From Perca fluviatilis (lineage: Eukaryota > Chordata > Actinopteri > Perciformes > Percidae): DNA of 64,000 bases. Of this stretch, positions 11,744 to 22,614 are shown piece by piece. Position 1 is the stretch's first letter; every line of letters begins with the position of its first letter. Below the pieces are notes generated by a model. That model saw only the letters and a list, made by a program, of their open reading frames with translations, ran no database searches and had not been told where the DNA came from. The stretch spans positions 1,859,766 to 1,923,765 of the forward strand of contig NC_053133.1 in NCBI RefSeq assembly GCF_010015445.1, read 5' to 3'. The translations under genes were made by a program, and so were the position numbers.

Positions 11744-12621
11744 TCAGTACCCGATCCGTTCCACCTGCACAATCCGTTCTGCGCATGTGCAAGATGACAC
11801 GTATGCCATGACGTAGGCACAGATGATAATGCTGCGTTCATTCCACCACCACCTTGGAATAACGGCACCGCTTCCACCTGCACGATCCGTTCTGCGCATG
11901 CGCAAGATGTTCACACGCTAGCCTCCAGCTAACGTTAGTTAGCTAATAGCTAATTCGGCGGACCGCTAGGTGATTATAGCGGTAGCTAACGGTTAATTCG
12001 GCGGACCGCTAGGTGATTATAGCAGTCTGCCGTTAGCCTCCCCCGGGAAGCTAACGTTAGTTTAGCTAACGGTTAATTCGGCGGACCGCTAGGTGATTAT
12101 AGCGGTCTGCCGTTAGCCTCCACCGGGAAGCTAACGTTAGTTTAGCTAACGGTTAATTTGGCTAACCGCTAGCTGATTGCAGCGGTCTGCCGTTAGCCTC
12201 CACAGTTAAGCTAACGTTAGTTTAGCTAACAGCTAATTCGGCTAACCGCTAGCTGAGACAGCATGTAAACTTTAAAAGACCCTCAAAATAAAACTTGAAA
12301 ATAAACGTTAACATATATAACAGCTGTTACGTCAGTTCTACTTTAATTGTGCTCATTTAAAATACAATCACTCAATACTTGTCTTTATTGTTATTACTGT
12401 AATGTCTTAATTTAGCTGTAGCCTGCTTTTCCCATTAAGTTTGACTTAACGTTATTTTAGACTGAATCTAGCTGCAGAAACAACGTAACCAGTGGGGCGG
12501 TGCCTGTTATTTCGAGGTGGCATGAACGCAGCATTATCATCTGCGCCTACGTCATGGCATACGTGTCATCTTGCACATGCGCAGAACGGATTGTGCAGGT
12601 GGAACGGATCGGGTACTGACA
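11744..12621. mobile_element. 878-bp foldback element inserted in the LINE
   Basis: The left arm starts TGTCAGTACCCGATCCGTTC and the right arm ends with its complement GAACGGATCGGGTACTGACA. The arms stay complementary for more than 100 bp (for example tcttgcacatgcgcagaacg against cgttctgcgcatgtgcaaga). The element is bounded by GCGAC on both sides (11739-11743, 12622-12626). Excising it with one GCGAC copy restores the LINE reading frame (LGLSRQR-PRYVHRG). The interior is a minisatellite. There is no transposase, so it is non-autonomous; superfamily unassigned. Confidence 0.88.
11925..12256. repeat. 80-bp minisatellite (about four copies) inside the foldback element
   Basis: The unit contains gctaacgttagtttagctaa, an AATTCGGCGGACCGCTAGGTG segment-type core, and tctgccgttagcctcc. 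Later copies diverge (ggctaaccgctagctgattg). The units are rich in short palindromes such as TTAGCTAA and GCTAACGTTAGT. Confidence 0.9.
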
Positions 12622-15600
12622 GCGACCTCGTTATGTGCATCGAGGAAGCCGGCGCAATTTTCATACACATCCTGGTAACTCTGATGGCACCATCCCCACA
12701 GTCGTCTCTATGCGGCCCGCTGGCTCCTCGTCTAGGCTTTACACAGATGGAAGCGCTGACTACCGTAATCTTCTCTTGCTCTCCTCGTCTGCTCCCAAAC
12801 CTCCAGTGACTCGGATTCCTGTTCACTTTGGTCATCGGCCGCCCATCTCCGCGTTGCTCCCGTGGCGGAGTGGATTTGGCGTGTCTCCGTTCACTTCGTT
12901 TTGAGGGACATGTCTCCACTACATCAGTTCAAACTTCAGCTGTTAAATTTGCTCTTATTAATGCCCGTTCTGTAGCCAATAAGACATTTATCCTAAATGA
13001 CGTCATCACATCTCATGAGCTGGACTTTCTTTTTGTTACAGAAACCTGGCTTAGTATTGGTGACTTGTCCCCATTTACTGATTTATGTCCTCCCCAGTGG
13101 GGTTTCCTAAATTCCCCAAGGATCTCAGGTCGTGGTGGTGGCCTAGCTACAATTTTTAAGAGAATTATTCAACTGCAAAATCATTCCTGTAAAAACTTCA
13201 CTTCTTTTGAAGTTCAACTGTTCTTACTTGTCAACTGTTTCCAAACCCCCTGTTATGTGCACTGGTGTACAGACCCCTAAAGCTACAAGCTGTTTCATAC
13301 ATGATTTCTCTGACCTCCTGTCGTCTATGGCCATTCACTCTGATAAGATGCTAATTCTTGGTGACTTCAACATTCATGTCTGCTGCCCAACTAAACCAAT
13401 GGTGAATGAATTTTTAACAATACTTGACTCTTTTAACCTCACTCAATCCGTATGTGGTCCCACTCATGTCAAGGGCCACACACTGGACCTTGTCCTGTCA
13501 TCAGGGATATCAATTGATACATTTGAAATCACTAATGCTGCCATCTCTGATCACTTTCTGATTGAGTTTGAACTCTCCGGGCATTGCCCTCCCTCTGCCC
13601 CTTCCCCTCTCATGTTTTAGCCCGGCCCATTAACTCAACTACAGCCTCTAATTTTTCTGACTCTTTTAGGCTTGCCGTTTCCCCTTTTTCCCTCACTGCT
13701 GACTTGTCTCCATTCACTAATATTGATGAGCTAGTCTCTATTTTTAACCTATCCTGTACTGACACTTTGGATCAGATAGCCCCCTTAAAATTAAAACGCC
13801 TTAAGTTAAACAACTCAACCCCCTGGTTGAATAGCTCCACACAAGCTCTCCGTCAAGCCTGTAGACAGGCAGAACGAAAGTTGAAAAAAGACAAGCTTAA
13901 TGTCTCAAATGATATGTTTTTGCATCACCTGAAGGCCTACCAAGCAGCGGTCAAAAAGGCAAAATCTAACTATTTTAGTGAGCTTATCAACTCTCAGGCT
14001 AACAGACCCAAAATTCTTTTTAAAACTATTGATTCCTTTTTAAATCCGGCCAATGCAGTTGACACTTCTTTAACCTGTGAGGAGTTTGCTGAATATTTTA
14101 TCTGTAAAATTGACAATATCAGATCCAATATCATCTCTCAGGGTTGCATTTCTGTTAAAACTCATAGTCCCATCAGTATCCTCCAGCATTTTACTCCTCT
14201 GTCTTCCACTGAGCTGTCTGAGATAGTTTCTCACCTAAAGCCTTCATGCTGCCCCTCTGATGTCATCCCCTCAAGACTCTTTAAAGAAGTGTTTGATGTT
14301 CTTTGTCCAATTGTGTTGGCTATAGTAAACTGCTCCCTGTATACTGGTGTCGTCCCTTCTGGTTTCAAGCATGCAGTGGTGCAACCACTGCTGAAAAACC
14401 CCAATTATGACCCAAATGACCTTAGCAACTATAGACCCATCTCTAAATTATCTTTTATTTCTAAAATTTTGGAAAAAGTAGTTGCACAGAAGATTTTCTC
14501 TTTCCTTAATAGTTTTAATATATTGAATAAATTCCAATCTGGCTTCAGAGCCCTCCACAGCACGGAATCTGCCTTACTAAAAGTGTATAATGACATCCTA
14601 CTTACCACTGACTCTGGATCATGTGCTTTGCTTATTCTCCTAGACCTCAGCGCTGCTTTCGACACCATTGATCATGGCATTCTTATTGACCGCCTGGAAA
14701 ATGTAGTTGGATTACAGGGCTCTGTCTTAAGCTGGTTAAAATCATACCTGACAGATAGAACTTTCTCTGTAAAACTGGGTACTACATCCTCCTCTCCAGT
14801 GGGTATTAAATTTGGTGTCCCCCAAGGATCAGTTCTTGGCCCCATGTTATTCTCCCTATACATGCTGCCCCTTGGTTCGATCATTGAAAAGCACAACCTA
14901 AATTATCATTGCTATGCTGACGATACACAACTCTATTTACCCATTTCCCCTGGTTGCACTTCATCAATTAATAAAATGTTTAGCTGTTTGGAGGACATTA
15001 AATCCAAATTTTCTCCAGTTAAATGACAAGAAAACTGAGATGATTTTATTTGGATCCCCCAGCTCTACAAAAAACCTGAGCAATGCCCTTGGCCCTTGGT
15101 CATCAAATTTACAGTGCGAGGTCAGAAACTTAGGTGTTCTCTTTGACTGCTCTCTTAATTTTGACAAACAAGTCAGCTCTGTTGTTAAAGGTAGTTTTTA
15201 CCAGCTTAGAACAGTAGCAAAACTGAAATACTTTTTATCGAAGAAGGATCTCGAGACAATCACTCATGCCTTTATTACTTCACGCCTAGATTACTGTAAC
15301 TCACTATACACAGGCCTAACCCAACATAATCTGAACAGACTCCAATTAGTCCAGAATGCTGCTGCAAGACTCCTCTCTGGCACCAAAAAGTATGACCACA
15401 TAACTCCCGTTTTAGCTGAGCTTCATTGGTTACCAGTGAAATTCAGAATCGATTTTAAAGTTTTACTTTTTGTTTTTAAAGCACTCCATGGTCAAGCGCC
15501 TCCGTATATTTCCGATCTCCTGTCTACTTACTCTGCCACCAGGGCACTCAGGTCCACAACCCAACAACTCCTCGTCATCCCCCGGATACGCCTAAAAACC

Positions 15601-16138
15601 AAAGGGGACCGAGCCTTCTCTGTAGTATCCCCCAAACTCTGGAATTCCCTCCCACCCCATATCAAATCATGTAATACAATTGCTAGTTTTAAATCAAATC
15701 TGAAGACGCATTTTTACTCTCTTGCTTTTAACTCTCCTTGATTCCTGTTTTTTTTTTTGTTTTTTTTTACAAACATTGTTCCTTTGTTATTTTATTCTAT
15801 GTTGCATTGTTAATTCTTTCTTTGCCTATTTGTATTCATGGTGCGATTATGTATTTTTAAGGCATATTGTCTCTGCCTTCCCTGTTTTACCTGTAAAGCA
15901 CTTTGGGTCAACAGTTGTTCGTTTAAATGTGCTATACAAATAAATTGACTTGACTTGACTTTATTCATAGACATACTGGAATACTTAAGCTTTTCTCGGC
16001 AACTGTATCGATTTTAATAGATAAGAACCAAACTTTAATTATCAGTTGATGTGAGTGTAATCACTGTTCTCCTTCATCTCTTCTATGGGGAGTACAGTAA
16101 TGCTAGCTTGGTTTATGTACACAACAAATGAGCCAGCA

Positions 16139-16530
16139 TTCCGACGGATTTCACTCTTTTCTGCCAGATGTCCGTCCCCTTCCTCTTTCTTTGTGTTGGC
16201 GTTCTAACCTCTGGTGGATTTGTGAGGACTATGGTTAACTGCTCCTCAGATCTCTGCAGGGTAAATCCAGACAGCTAGCTAGACTATCTGTCCAATCTGA
16301 GTTTTCTGTTGCACGACTAAAACTACTTTTGATTGTGCACATGTTCCACCAAAACAAGTTCCTTCCTGAGACTATTTAGCAGAGGCACCGTGGCTCCGCC
16401 CGCTGCTTAGCACCGCCTTGACGGTTGTGATTGGTTTAAAGAAATGCCAATAAACCAGAACACGTTTTCCTCCTATCCAGGAATGCTGTTTGGACTAGTC
16501 AGACCTTGAAGGACTGACAAAGCGAGACTA
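16139..16530. mobile_element. MULE-like MITE fragment (copy 2)
   Basis: Same family as 39696-40131: tggatttgtgaggactatgg, ctgcagggtaaatccagaca, and the terminus AAGCGAGACTA at 16530. The other end is truncated near 16139, so no matching target duplication is visible. Confidence 0.75.
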
Positions 16531-17225
16531 CACCCTAACACACACATGTACGCACACACACGCGGACACACACACGCACGCATGCATGCATGCATGCACG
16601 CATGCATGCTCGCATGCACACACACACACACACACCCTACGGTTCAGTTGATTGGCCCACAGCTGTGCTTTCCCTCCTGGAGTATCTTGCGGGTTATTTT
16701 AAGACATCTGTGTGAAACTAAAAATCATTGCCATGAGGACTGTTAAAAGTGCAGATGTCAAGGCACATTTAAGTGCAGATAGGGCAGAGTTAGGACTGCA
16801 CTGGAGGGTGAAGACTTGTGGGGGTGTGTGTGTGTGGGGTGGGGGGGTTTCCCAGCAGACAGCAGTGTCATCAGCTAATTCTGCATCAAGTTTGACATCC
16901 ATCCCTAAAACTGATGGGGATCTGCCTGGAATGCATCTGGTACAATGGGTTAAGGTCAGATTAAGTGTGCTACATTTTTTCAATTAACTGTTTGGCTTGA
17001 AACTATAAAAAAAAAACATAGATAATAATGTCAATAAAATAGACATTCAAGTCTTAAGTATAGTATAGTATAAGTATAGTACAGGCTACATGCAAACAGA
17101 ACTGTATTCTTTTTTCTTTATATGACACTGTATGGTTTAGAGTGACAGGAAATTAAAAGAAAGATGGAAAGATACAATATATAAGAGAGGAGAAAGGAAA
17201 TGAAAAAAAGATAGTTAAGTGTTTC
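16531..17225. other. no gene; short CA/GCAT repeats
   Basis: It contains a (CA)n/(GCAT)n cluster at 16540-16636 and a GT/G-rich segment at 16818-16850. The open frames on both strands here are repeat-driven. Confidence 0.5.
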
Positions 17226-17234
17226 ACATGCACC

Positions 17235-18504
17235 TAGCCTCGCATGTCCAGACCTTCCTCCACAGCGCTGCGGAGGATGGTCTGACTAGTCCACACAGCA
17301 TTCCTAAATAGGAGAACAACGTGCTCTGGTTTATTGGCATTTTTTTAAACCAATCACAATCGTCTTAGGCTGCGCTAAGCACGGTACGGAGCCACTCTAT
17401 TAAATAGCCTCGGGAAGGAACTTGATTTGGTGGAACATGTGTACGTTCAAAAGTAGTTTTAGTCGTGTGAGAGAAAACTCAGATTGGACAGATAGTCTAG
17501 CTAGTAGGGGTGGTACGGTTCATGAAAAAACACCCGAACCGCTCGGTTCACTAGTCTCGGTTCGGAGCGTGTGTGTACCGCACGGTTCGTCAGTCCACTG
17601 TTAATGTGCACTAACCTCTTACTGCCGTAGTGCCCACTTTCGACACCTATGTTAAAACAGTTACTGGAAATGACGAGCGGGATGGGCGTGACAAACGCAA
17701 CCCATGGCAGCTGATTGGACGATCGCGTCACATGGGTCTGGCTGGTCCCTAATTTCAAAAGACTGTCATGGCGGCTCGTTCAGAATACGATCTCATATTG
17801 TACTAAAATAGTTCACCGAAACGTGTTTCTGAAAACATTTTAAGCGAGAAATAGGCCATGCAGTTGCTGAATCTGTCTTCATTTCAGATCAACAAAGGTC
17901 AGTTTAAAAGATTTTAGTCAGATTTTGAGAGACACCGGCACACCGCTCCTCAAGTGGAGTAGGTGCCGCTGCAGGTCACGTCCGTCACCTGCAGAAATGT
18001 CCAGTGGGAGAGAGGCTGCCCAGAGCTGGAGGATGCCCCCCGGCTGCGGTTTATAGTCTGGGTGTGGGAACATTTTGGATTTCACGTTACCTATGATGAA
18101 ATAAAACAATATAGAACTGCCACTGTGTGCACGTTTTGTGCAACATGCATTCAATATGCTAATTTTAGCTATATGCTGAAGTATATTCTGGAGTGTTAAA
18201 GAAAAAATAAGAACCATACTGAACCGAAAACCGTGACCCTAAAACCGTGATACGAACCGAACCGTGGGTTTTGTGAACCGTGGGTTTTGTGAACCGTACC
18301 ACCCCTACTAGCTAGCTGTCTGGATTTACCCTGCAGAGATCTGAGGAGCAGTTAACCATAGTCCTCACAAATCCACCGGAGGTTAGAACGCCAACACAAA
18401 GACAGAGGAAGGGGACGGACATCCTATCGAAAAGAAGGACATCCGACGGAATTTCCGGCGGCTACGGAGCAATCCTGGAAGTGGAAGGTTGCATATATGG
18501 ACTA
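17235..18504. mobile_element. MULE-like MITE (copy 3) with 9-bp target duplication, split by a hAT
   Basis: The termini are TAGCCTCGCATGTCCAGACC and ...GCATATATGGACTA. The flanking 9-mers ACATGCACC (17226-17234 and 18505-18513) are identical. Removing the nested hAT (17505-18307 plus one 8-bp duplication) leaves a 459-bp element matching the other copies in this window. Confidence 0.88.
17505..18307. mobile_element. 803-bp non-autonomous hAT nested in the MULE-like MITE
   Basis: The left end is TAGGGGTGGTACGGTTCA and the right end is its near complement, TGAACCGTACCACCCCTA. The 8-bp duplication CTAGCTAG is perfect (17497-17504, 18308-18315). The interior shows no transposase. Being nested, it is younger than its host MITE. 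Confidence 0.93.
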
Positions 18505-18513
18505 ACATGCACC

Positions 18514-20528
18514 GTACACATCAGCTGAGGAGATTTGTTCTTAAGAAAACTTTCTTAGTAGAGCTGATCAAAGATAAGGTAGAGAATTTGTTACAAAGCA
18601 GAACACACGCACGCACGCTGTTTCTTATCTTTCGGTAGAATTTGAAACCCAAGTAGAGGTGGTTCACTTTGTGAAATGTCCAAAAATGAGATACTGTACT
18701 TCACACACAGTTGACGGACATCCTGAGCATTTTACCTGCAACTGGTAACTACAGTATAACACTACTTACTGGTGCAAGTTGCATCTAGCTTAGAAAAGTC
18801 TGATCAACAACAATTCATCCAGCTCTCTGTAGTCCCACGCTGGCTGTTTTCAAACGTGACACCCTGCCTGGTGAAAACTTTGTGCGGGGAGTGAACCCAT
18901 TTTTTGGTAGCTGAAGATAGTCAGGCAGCACACACCATCCATCTGCTTGGGAGGGGTGTGCAAATTGTGTGAGATTAATTTGGCAGCAACGCTTATGTGG
19001 ATGCGTGTAAATAATTACAGTTCAAGCATGCAGACAAATGGATACAGAAAAAAAATTCCTCTGAGCTCAGTTATGGTGATATTTTTAGCCAGACATTAAT
19101 TACCATCTTTTCAAATGGCTCTTTGTTCCAATTTGGAGTGAAGGAGTTGGACCGAGGATATTTTCAATCAACTGTATTTCATCAGCTCAAAGCATTATGG
19201 GAGTGTGTGTCATATGAATAGCCCTCTTCACGTCCGGTGGCGTTGTATCAGCCACATGAGAGTTGGTCTAGTTAAAAAGTGTTAGATATTTTGAAATTTG
19301 AAGCCCAATGTCTATTTTCAATTTTTCAAGTCTAGAAAGTGAACCCACATCCTTGAACGTGTGAAAGCTCATACACATACAGTATGTAGACACATGCTCA
19401 CTGCTACATAGACATGGACAGCAAGCAATGCTTAGACAAACGTTTTCCTCCTATCCTCCTTGGTAAACTGGATGCTCAACATACAACAATAAGAGAGCAA
19501 TGGTTGCCCACTGCTGTTTCCTACTCAAAACACACACATGGACATACCAAGCTTTCTGTGTGAAGCCTCGAGGCATCAATGGAGGAATCAATCTAACCTC
19601 CTATCAGCCTCTCTGTTTGACTGCTCATTAGACAGACTCTTGGAGTGCACCGTATTTGTATGTGGTACACACTTTGGCTCTGGGTGTCCACTTTTGTGTT
19701 CATGTGGTGGAGAGAGAGAGCTGTTTGAAGTCTACATCCACAACGATCTGGGGGTGTGTGATCTTACCAGGCCCCTGTAGCCCCTTCCTCATCTATGCTG
19801 TAGGCTAGAGGATCAAGGCTTCATTGGTAGATACTAGTGTATCAAATCTGAATCTCTGGCCAAACTGTTGGAGTTGCATTCTGGGAAATGTAGGTAGCAG
19901 GTTTTGACGAGGAAGAAGAAAGTGTGGAATAAAAATGGCAATTTATCTGGTTTTGCTGCATCAAATTTGATCCCTTTTTTACAAAGTCTGTCCATCCTGT
20001 GCCTGACAATGTTACAGCGATGCTAAATCGGTGGCATACTCTTTTAAAAGGTTCAGATAGCAAATAGCTCAAACAACTTCATTTTTTAACTCTTTGCAAT
20101 ATTTTCTCTTCATTCCCTTTAAGGTGATATATTTGTGATTTAAGCAAAAACTAAATTTCATTATAATGCGGATATCGGAGGTAAAAATTATATTTATCTT
20201 GGACGATCAAAGAAAAGTGTTGAAAATCGATCTTAAAAGTTTAGACCTGAAATTCTCAAATTGTGACAATGTACAATAAGGTTGTGTTACTCAATAGCTT
20301 TGCCATTAATGAGTGTTGGAATGTGTCTGATGTCTATGAGAAAGAGAAACATGTTGTGTGTATGTGTGTATATACAGGTGTAGATAGCTTATCAAAGTTA
20401 TGAATAGTGCTGTATATATGCATTAATTATAATAACTATTAGTATGTGCTTGAATACATTTGTTTATGTGTATATGTATAGTTATCAGGGCCAGTGATCC
20501 ATGCAGAACCTCACACACACTTCCTCTG
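18514..20528. other. no gene recognised
   Basis: Unique-looking AT-rich intronic or intergenic sequence. No splice-bounded coding segment and no terminal-repeat pair was found. Confidence 0.45.

Positions 20529-20561
<33 letters not shown>
20529..20561. repeat. (GT)n microsatellite
   Basis: 33 bp GT run followed by a GA-rich stretch (20650-20800) and a further GT cluster at 20850-20930. Confidence 0.95.
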
Positions 20562-20562
<1 letters not shown>

Positions 20563-21336
20563 TGCACTTCCTCAGGGCAAAGCGTGAAGTTACACAACCA
20601 CTTTGACATAATATAGATTGGTTTTATAAAACGGGATAAAAGGATGAAGGGAATGACGAAGAGAGGGAGAAAAAATGGTGAGAGCAAGAAGGAGAGAGGG
20701 AGTGTGTGAAAGAGAGAGCTATTGGGTGAGACAGAGAAGGATGGATAAACAGAGCGAGAAAGAGAAAGACAAAGAGCTAAAAAGTGAGAAAAACAATTGA
20801 AAAAAAAAAGAACGTCTCTCTCTTTTCTCACTCTCCCCCAGTGAGTGGTTGAGTGTGTTTGGTTGTGTGTGTGTGGGTGGGTGGGTGTGTGTGTATGTTT
20901 GGTTGTATGTGTGTGTGTATGTGAGAAATAAAAATAGCTCCGCTTCATGGTGCTTTGCGCCCCTTCGCGCCACTTCCGCGTCTGGTGTGTTTTTGGCGTA
21001 AGAAATGTAAAAAGCATGTTCAGTAAAAACACCATCATTCTTTCCCAAGGGCATGGTTTTCTGACATTGCAGAAAGAATCCTGCATATCGCGGCAGCACA
21101 TCCATACACGCTCCGTCCACACACATAGGGTCAAATGATGATGATCCTATGTGTGTGTGTGGGTGCCGAAACGTGGCCTTTATTGATCTGCTGAACACAG
21201 TCGGCTCTCTGGATGCTGAGGTGTTTGTCAGTGGCTCTCTAGCGCCAGTCAGAAGAATAGTTGAGAGATGGATTATTAGTGCATTTTACTGACAATTTCA
21301 ACTTTTTGCGGGACCGCAGACATCTTTTTAAGGCTG

Positions 21337-21834
21337 GTGGACATTTCCCCTAACGAGTCAGGAGTAAAGCTGTTCACCTTTAACCTACTTTACTTCCTGG
21401 CCCCCCCATCTCTTCCCTCTGCCAAGGACACGAGACAAGAGGACTCTAAACAAGAGGAAGACATAACACAGCGTGGCATAGATCCACCTCAGCCCCCGCC
21501 TAAGAAGAGATTTGACCGTGGGCGATGTCAGAGCCGAGACAAGGACTCTCAACCCCCCCTCTATCCCCCTCACCAACACCAACATCAACACCAACGCCTT
21601 TGGGGATCCATCTCCTTCACCGCCCCATACCACATCCATGTCACAGTTGTCTCCAGTCCCCCTTTCCCCCTTCCCTCTGTTGTTGAGTTCACTGACCAGA
21701 TGAAGGATCTGGTTACCGCAGGAACCATTATTGCTCCCTGGCGTCCACCTGCCTTGACAAGAATCACCAAAGGTAAAACGCCAGGAACCTCAGCCCCCTC
21801 CACAACGGTAACATTCTCTGTCTCCCCAGCCTGA
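21337..21834 (+). CDS. unassigned Pro/Gln-rich open frame, doubtful gene
   Basis: A 165-codon frame with charged and low-complexity parts: DTRQEDSKQEEDITQRG, then PPQPPPKKRFDRGRCQSRDK and a His-Gln repeat. A pyrimidine-rich run ending CTGCCAAG precedes the charged part and could be an acceptor. The base composition (C-rich, few T) differs from the flanks. I recognise no domain and see no partner exons, so it may be an accidental frame or an exon of an unknown gene. Confidence 0.15.
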   Translation: MDISPNESGVKLFTFNLLYFLAPPSLPSAKDTRQEDSKQEEDITQRGIDPPQPPPKKRFDRGRCQSRDKDSQPPLYPPHQHQHQHQRLWGSISFTAPYHIHVTVVSSPPFPLPSVVEFTDQMKDLVTAGTIIAPWRPPALTRITKGKTPGTSAPSTTVTFSVSPA

Positions 21835-22614
21835 TAAGGTTGCTTGTATACAAAATGCAGCGTGCTCTAATTGATATGGTCTGGGTCCAGCCTGCACGGC
21901 TTGTGGCACTCATGACTTATTCCAGGACCAGCCTCTGTGTACCAATAGCTTCCTTGATTGCTGTTGTGATAGATAATAGAAAAAGAATGGTGGGGCCGCT
22001 AAGAAACAAAAAGCACTCAACTGCAAATGTAGCATCCATCAGCCACAGCCTGTCCATAAACAAAAAAACGGATAGATTATGCTTTTAATATGCTAACGCT
22101 AGCTTTATTAAAAATCAGGTCCTTGGCAGTCTTTTTTAATCAATGATTTTGTTATCAAGAACAATCTTGATTTTGTTTTTAACTGAAATTTGCAGCTGTT
22201 CTTATCGAGTCAGCCCCTCCCAACTTCAGGCTTACGAGTGAGATTAGAGCAAATAAGAAAAGAGGTGGATTCGCCATTTAGTTTAATGACTCACTCCAAT
22301 GCCAGCAGATATCTTTTTTGGGGGCATTTTAGGACAGCTATAGACAGGAAAGGGTAGAGAGAGGGGGGGGGGCATGAAATGTTAATTTAGACCTCACAAT
22401 GCCTTGTGTTTCTCACTTCCGCTAACTTATTGTTCATAAGACGTGACATGAGTGACACATGTGGGTAGGCCAAGGCGAGAACAGGGAGATTAGCTAACGT
22501 TAGCCAACATATTTATTAAAAAAAAGTCACATCCAAACAGTAATTTCAGCATTCGAATAGTATTGATTTTTTTACTATTCAAATTATATTTGACTTTCTG
22601 TATTTGTTCCAACA

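Larger units (their letters stand above)
11630..15741 (+). pseudogene. L2-like LINE endonuclease/reverse transcriptase, frameshifted
   Basis: The frame starts MALLYSAKELRDL at 11630, is cut by the foldback element and resumes at about 12627 with PRYVHRGSRRNFHTH. APE-type endonuclease motifs follow in order: KFALINARSVANKT, FLFVTETWL, GRGGGLA, LILGDFNIH, and the C-terminal AAISDHFLIEFEL. A linker (TPWLNSSTQALRQACRQAER) precedes the reverse transcriptase: NYRPISKLSFISKILEKV, LHSTESALL, LDLSAAFDTIDH, GVPQGSVLGPMLFSLYM and the catalytic YADDTQLY, then LGVLFDCSL and the C-terminal LWNSLPPHIKS. Frame changes lie near 12870, 13235, 13600 and 15000. The catalytic residues are intact, so inactivation is by frameshift and insertion. 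Confidence 0.9.
11100..15961 (+). mobile_element. near full-length L2-clade LINE, inactivated
   Basis: A GC-richer 5' UTR (about 11100-11629) leads into an endonuclease-reverse transcriptase open frame. The 3' UTR ends with the L2-type tail aagcactttg ... tgtgctatacaaataaattg and a terminal TTGACTTGACT repeat. The same tail type recurs at 24890-24955, 26590/27775 and 60710-60780. The element is broken by several frameshifts and by the 878-bp foldback insertion at 11744-12621. The 5' boundary is approximate. Confidence 0.85.

Noticed and set aside
12828..15741. Host gene with an endonuclease and a polymerase domain
   Set aside because: All motifs and the 3' tail belong to an L2-like LINE; the frame is broken in several places.
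20719..21198. Minus-strand frame with a short non-repetitive part
   Set aside because: Half of it is GT/GA repeat translation; the rest (near 20940-21190) shows no recognisable domain and no splice-consistent neighbours.
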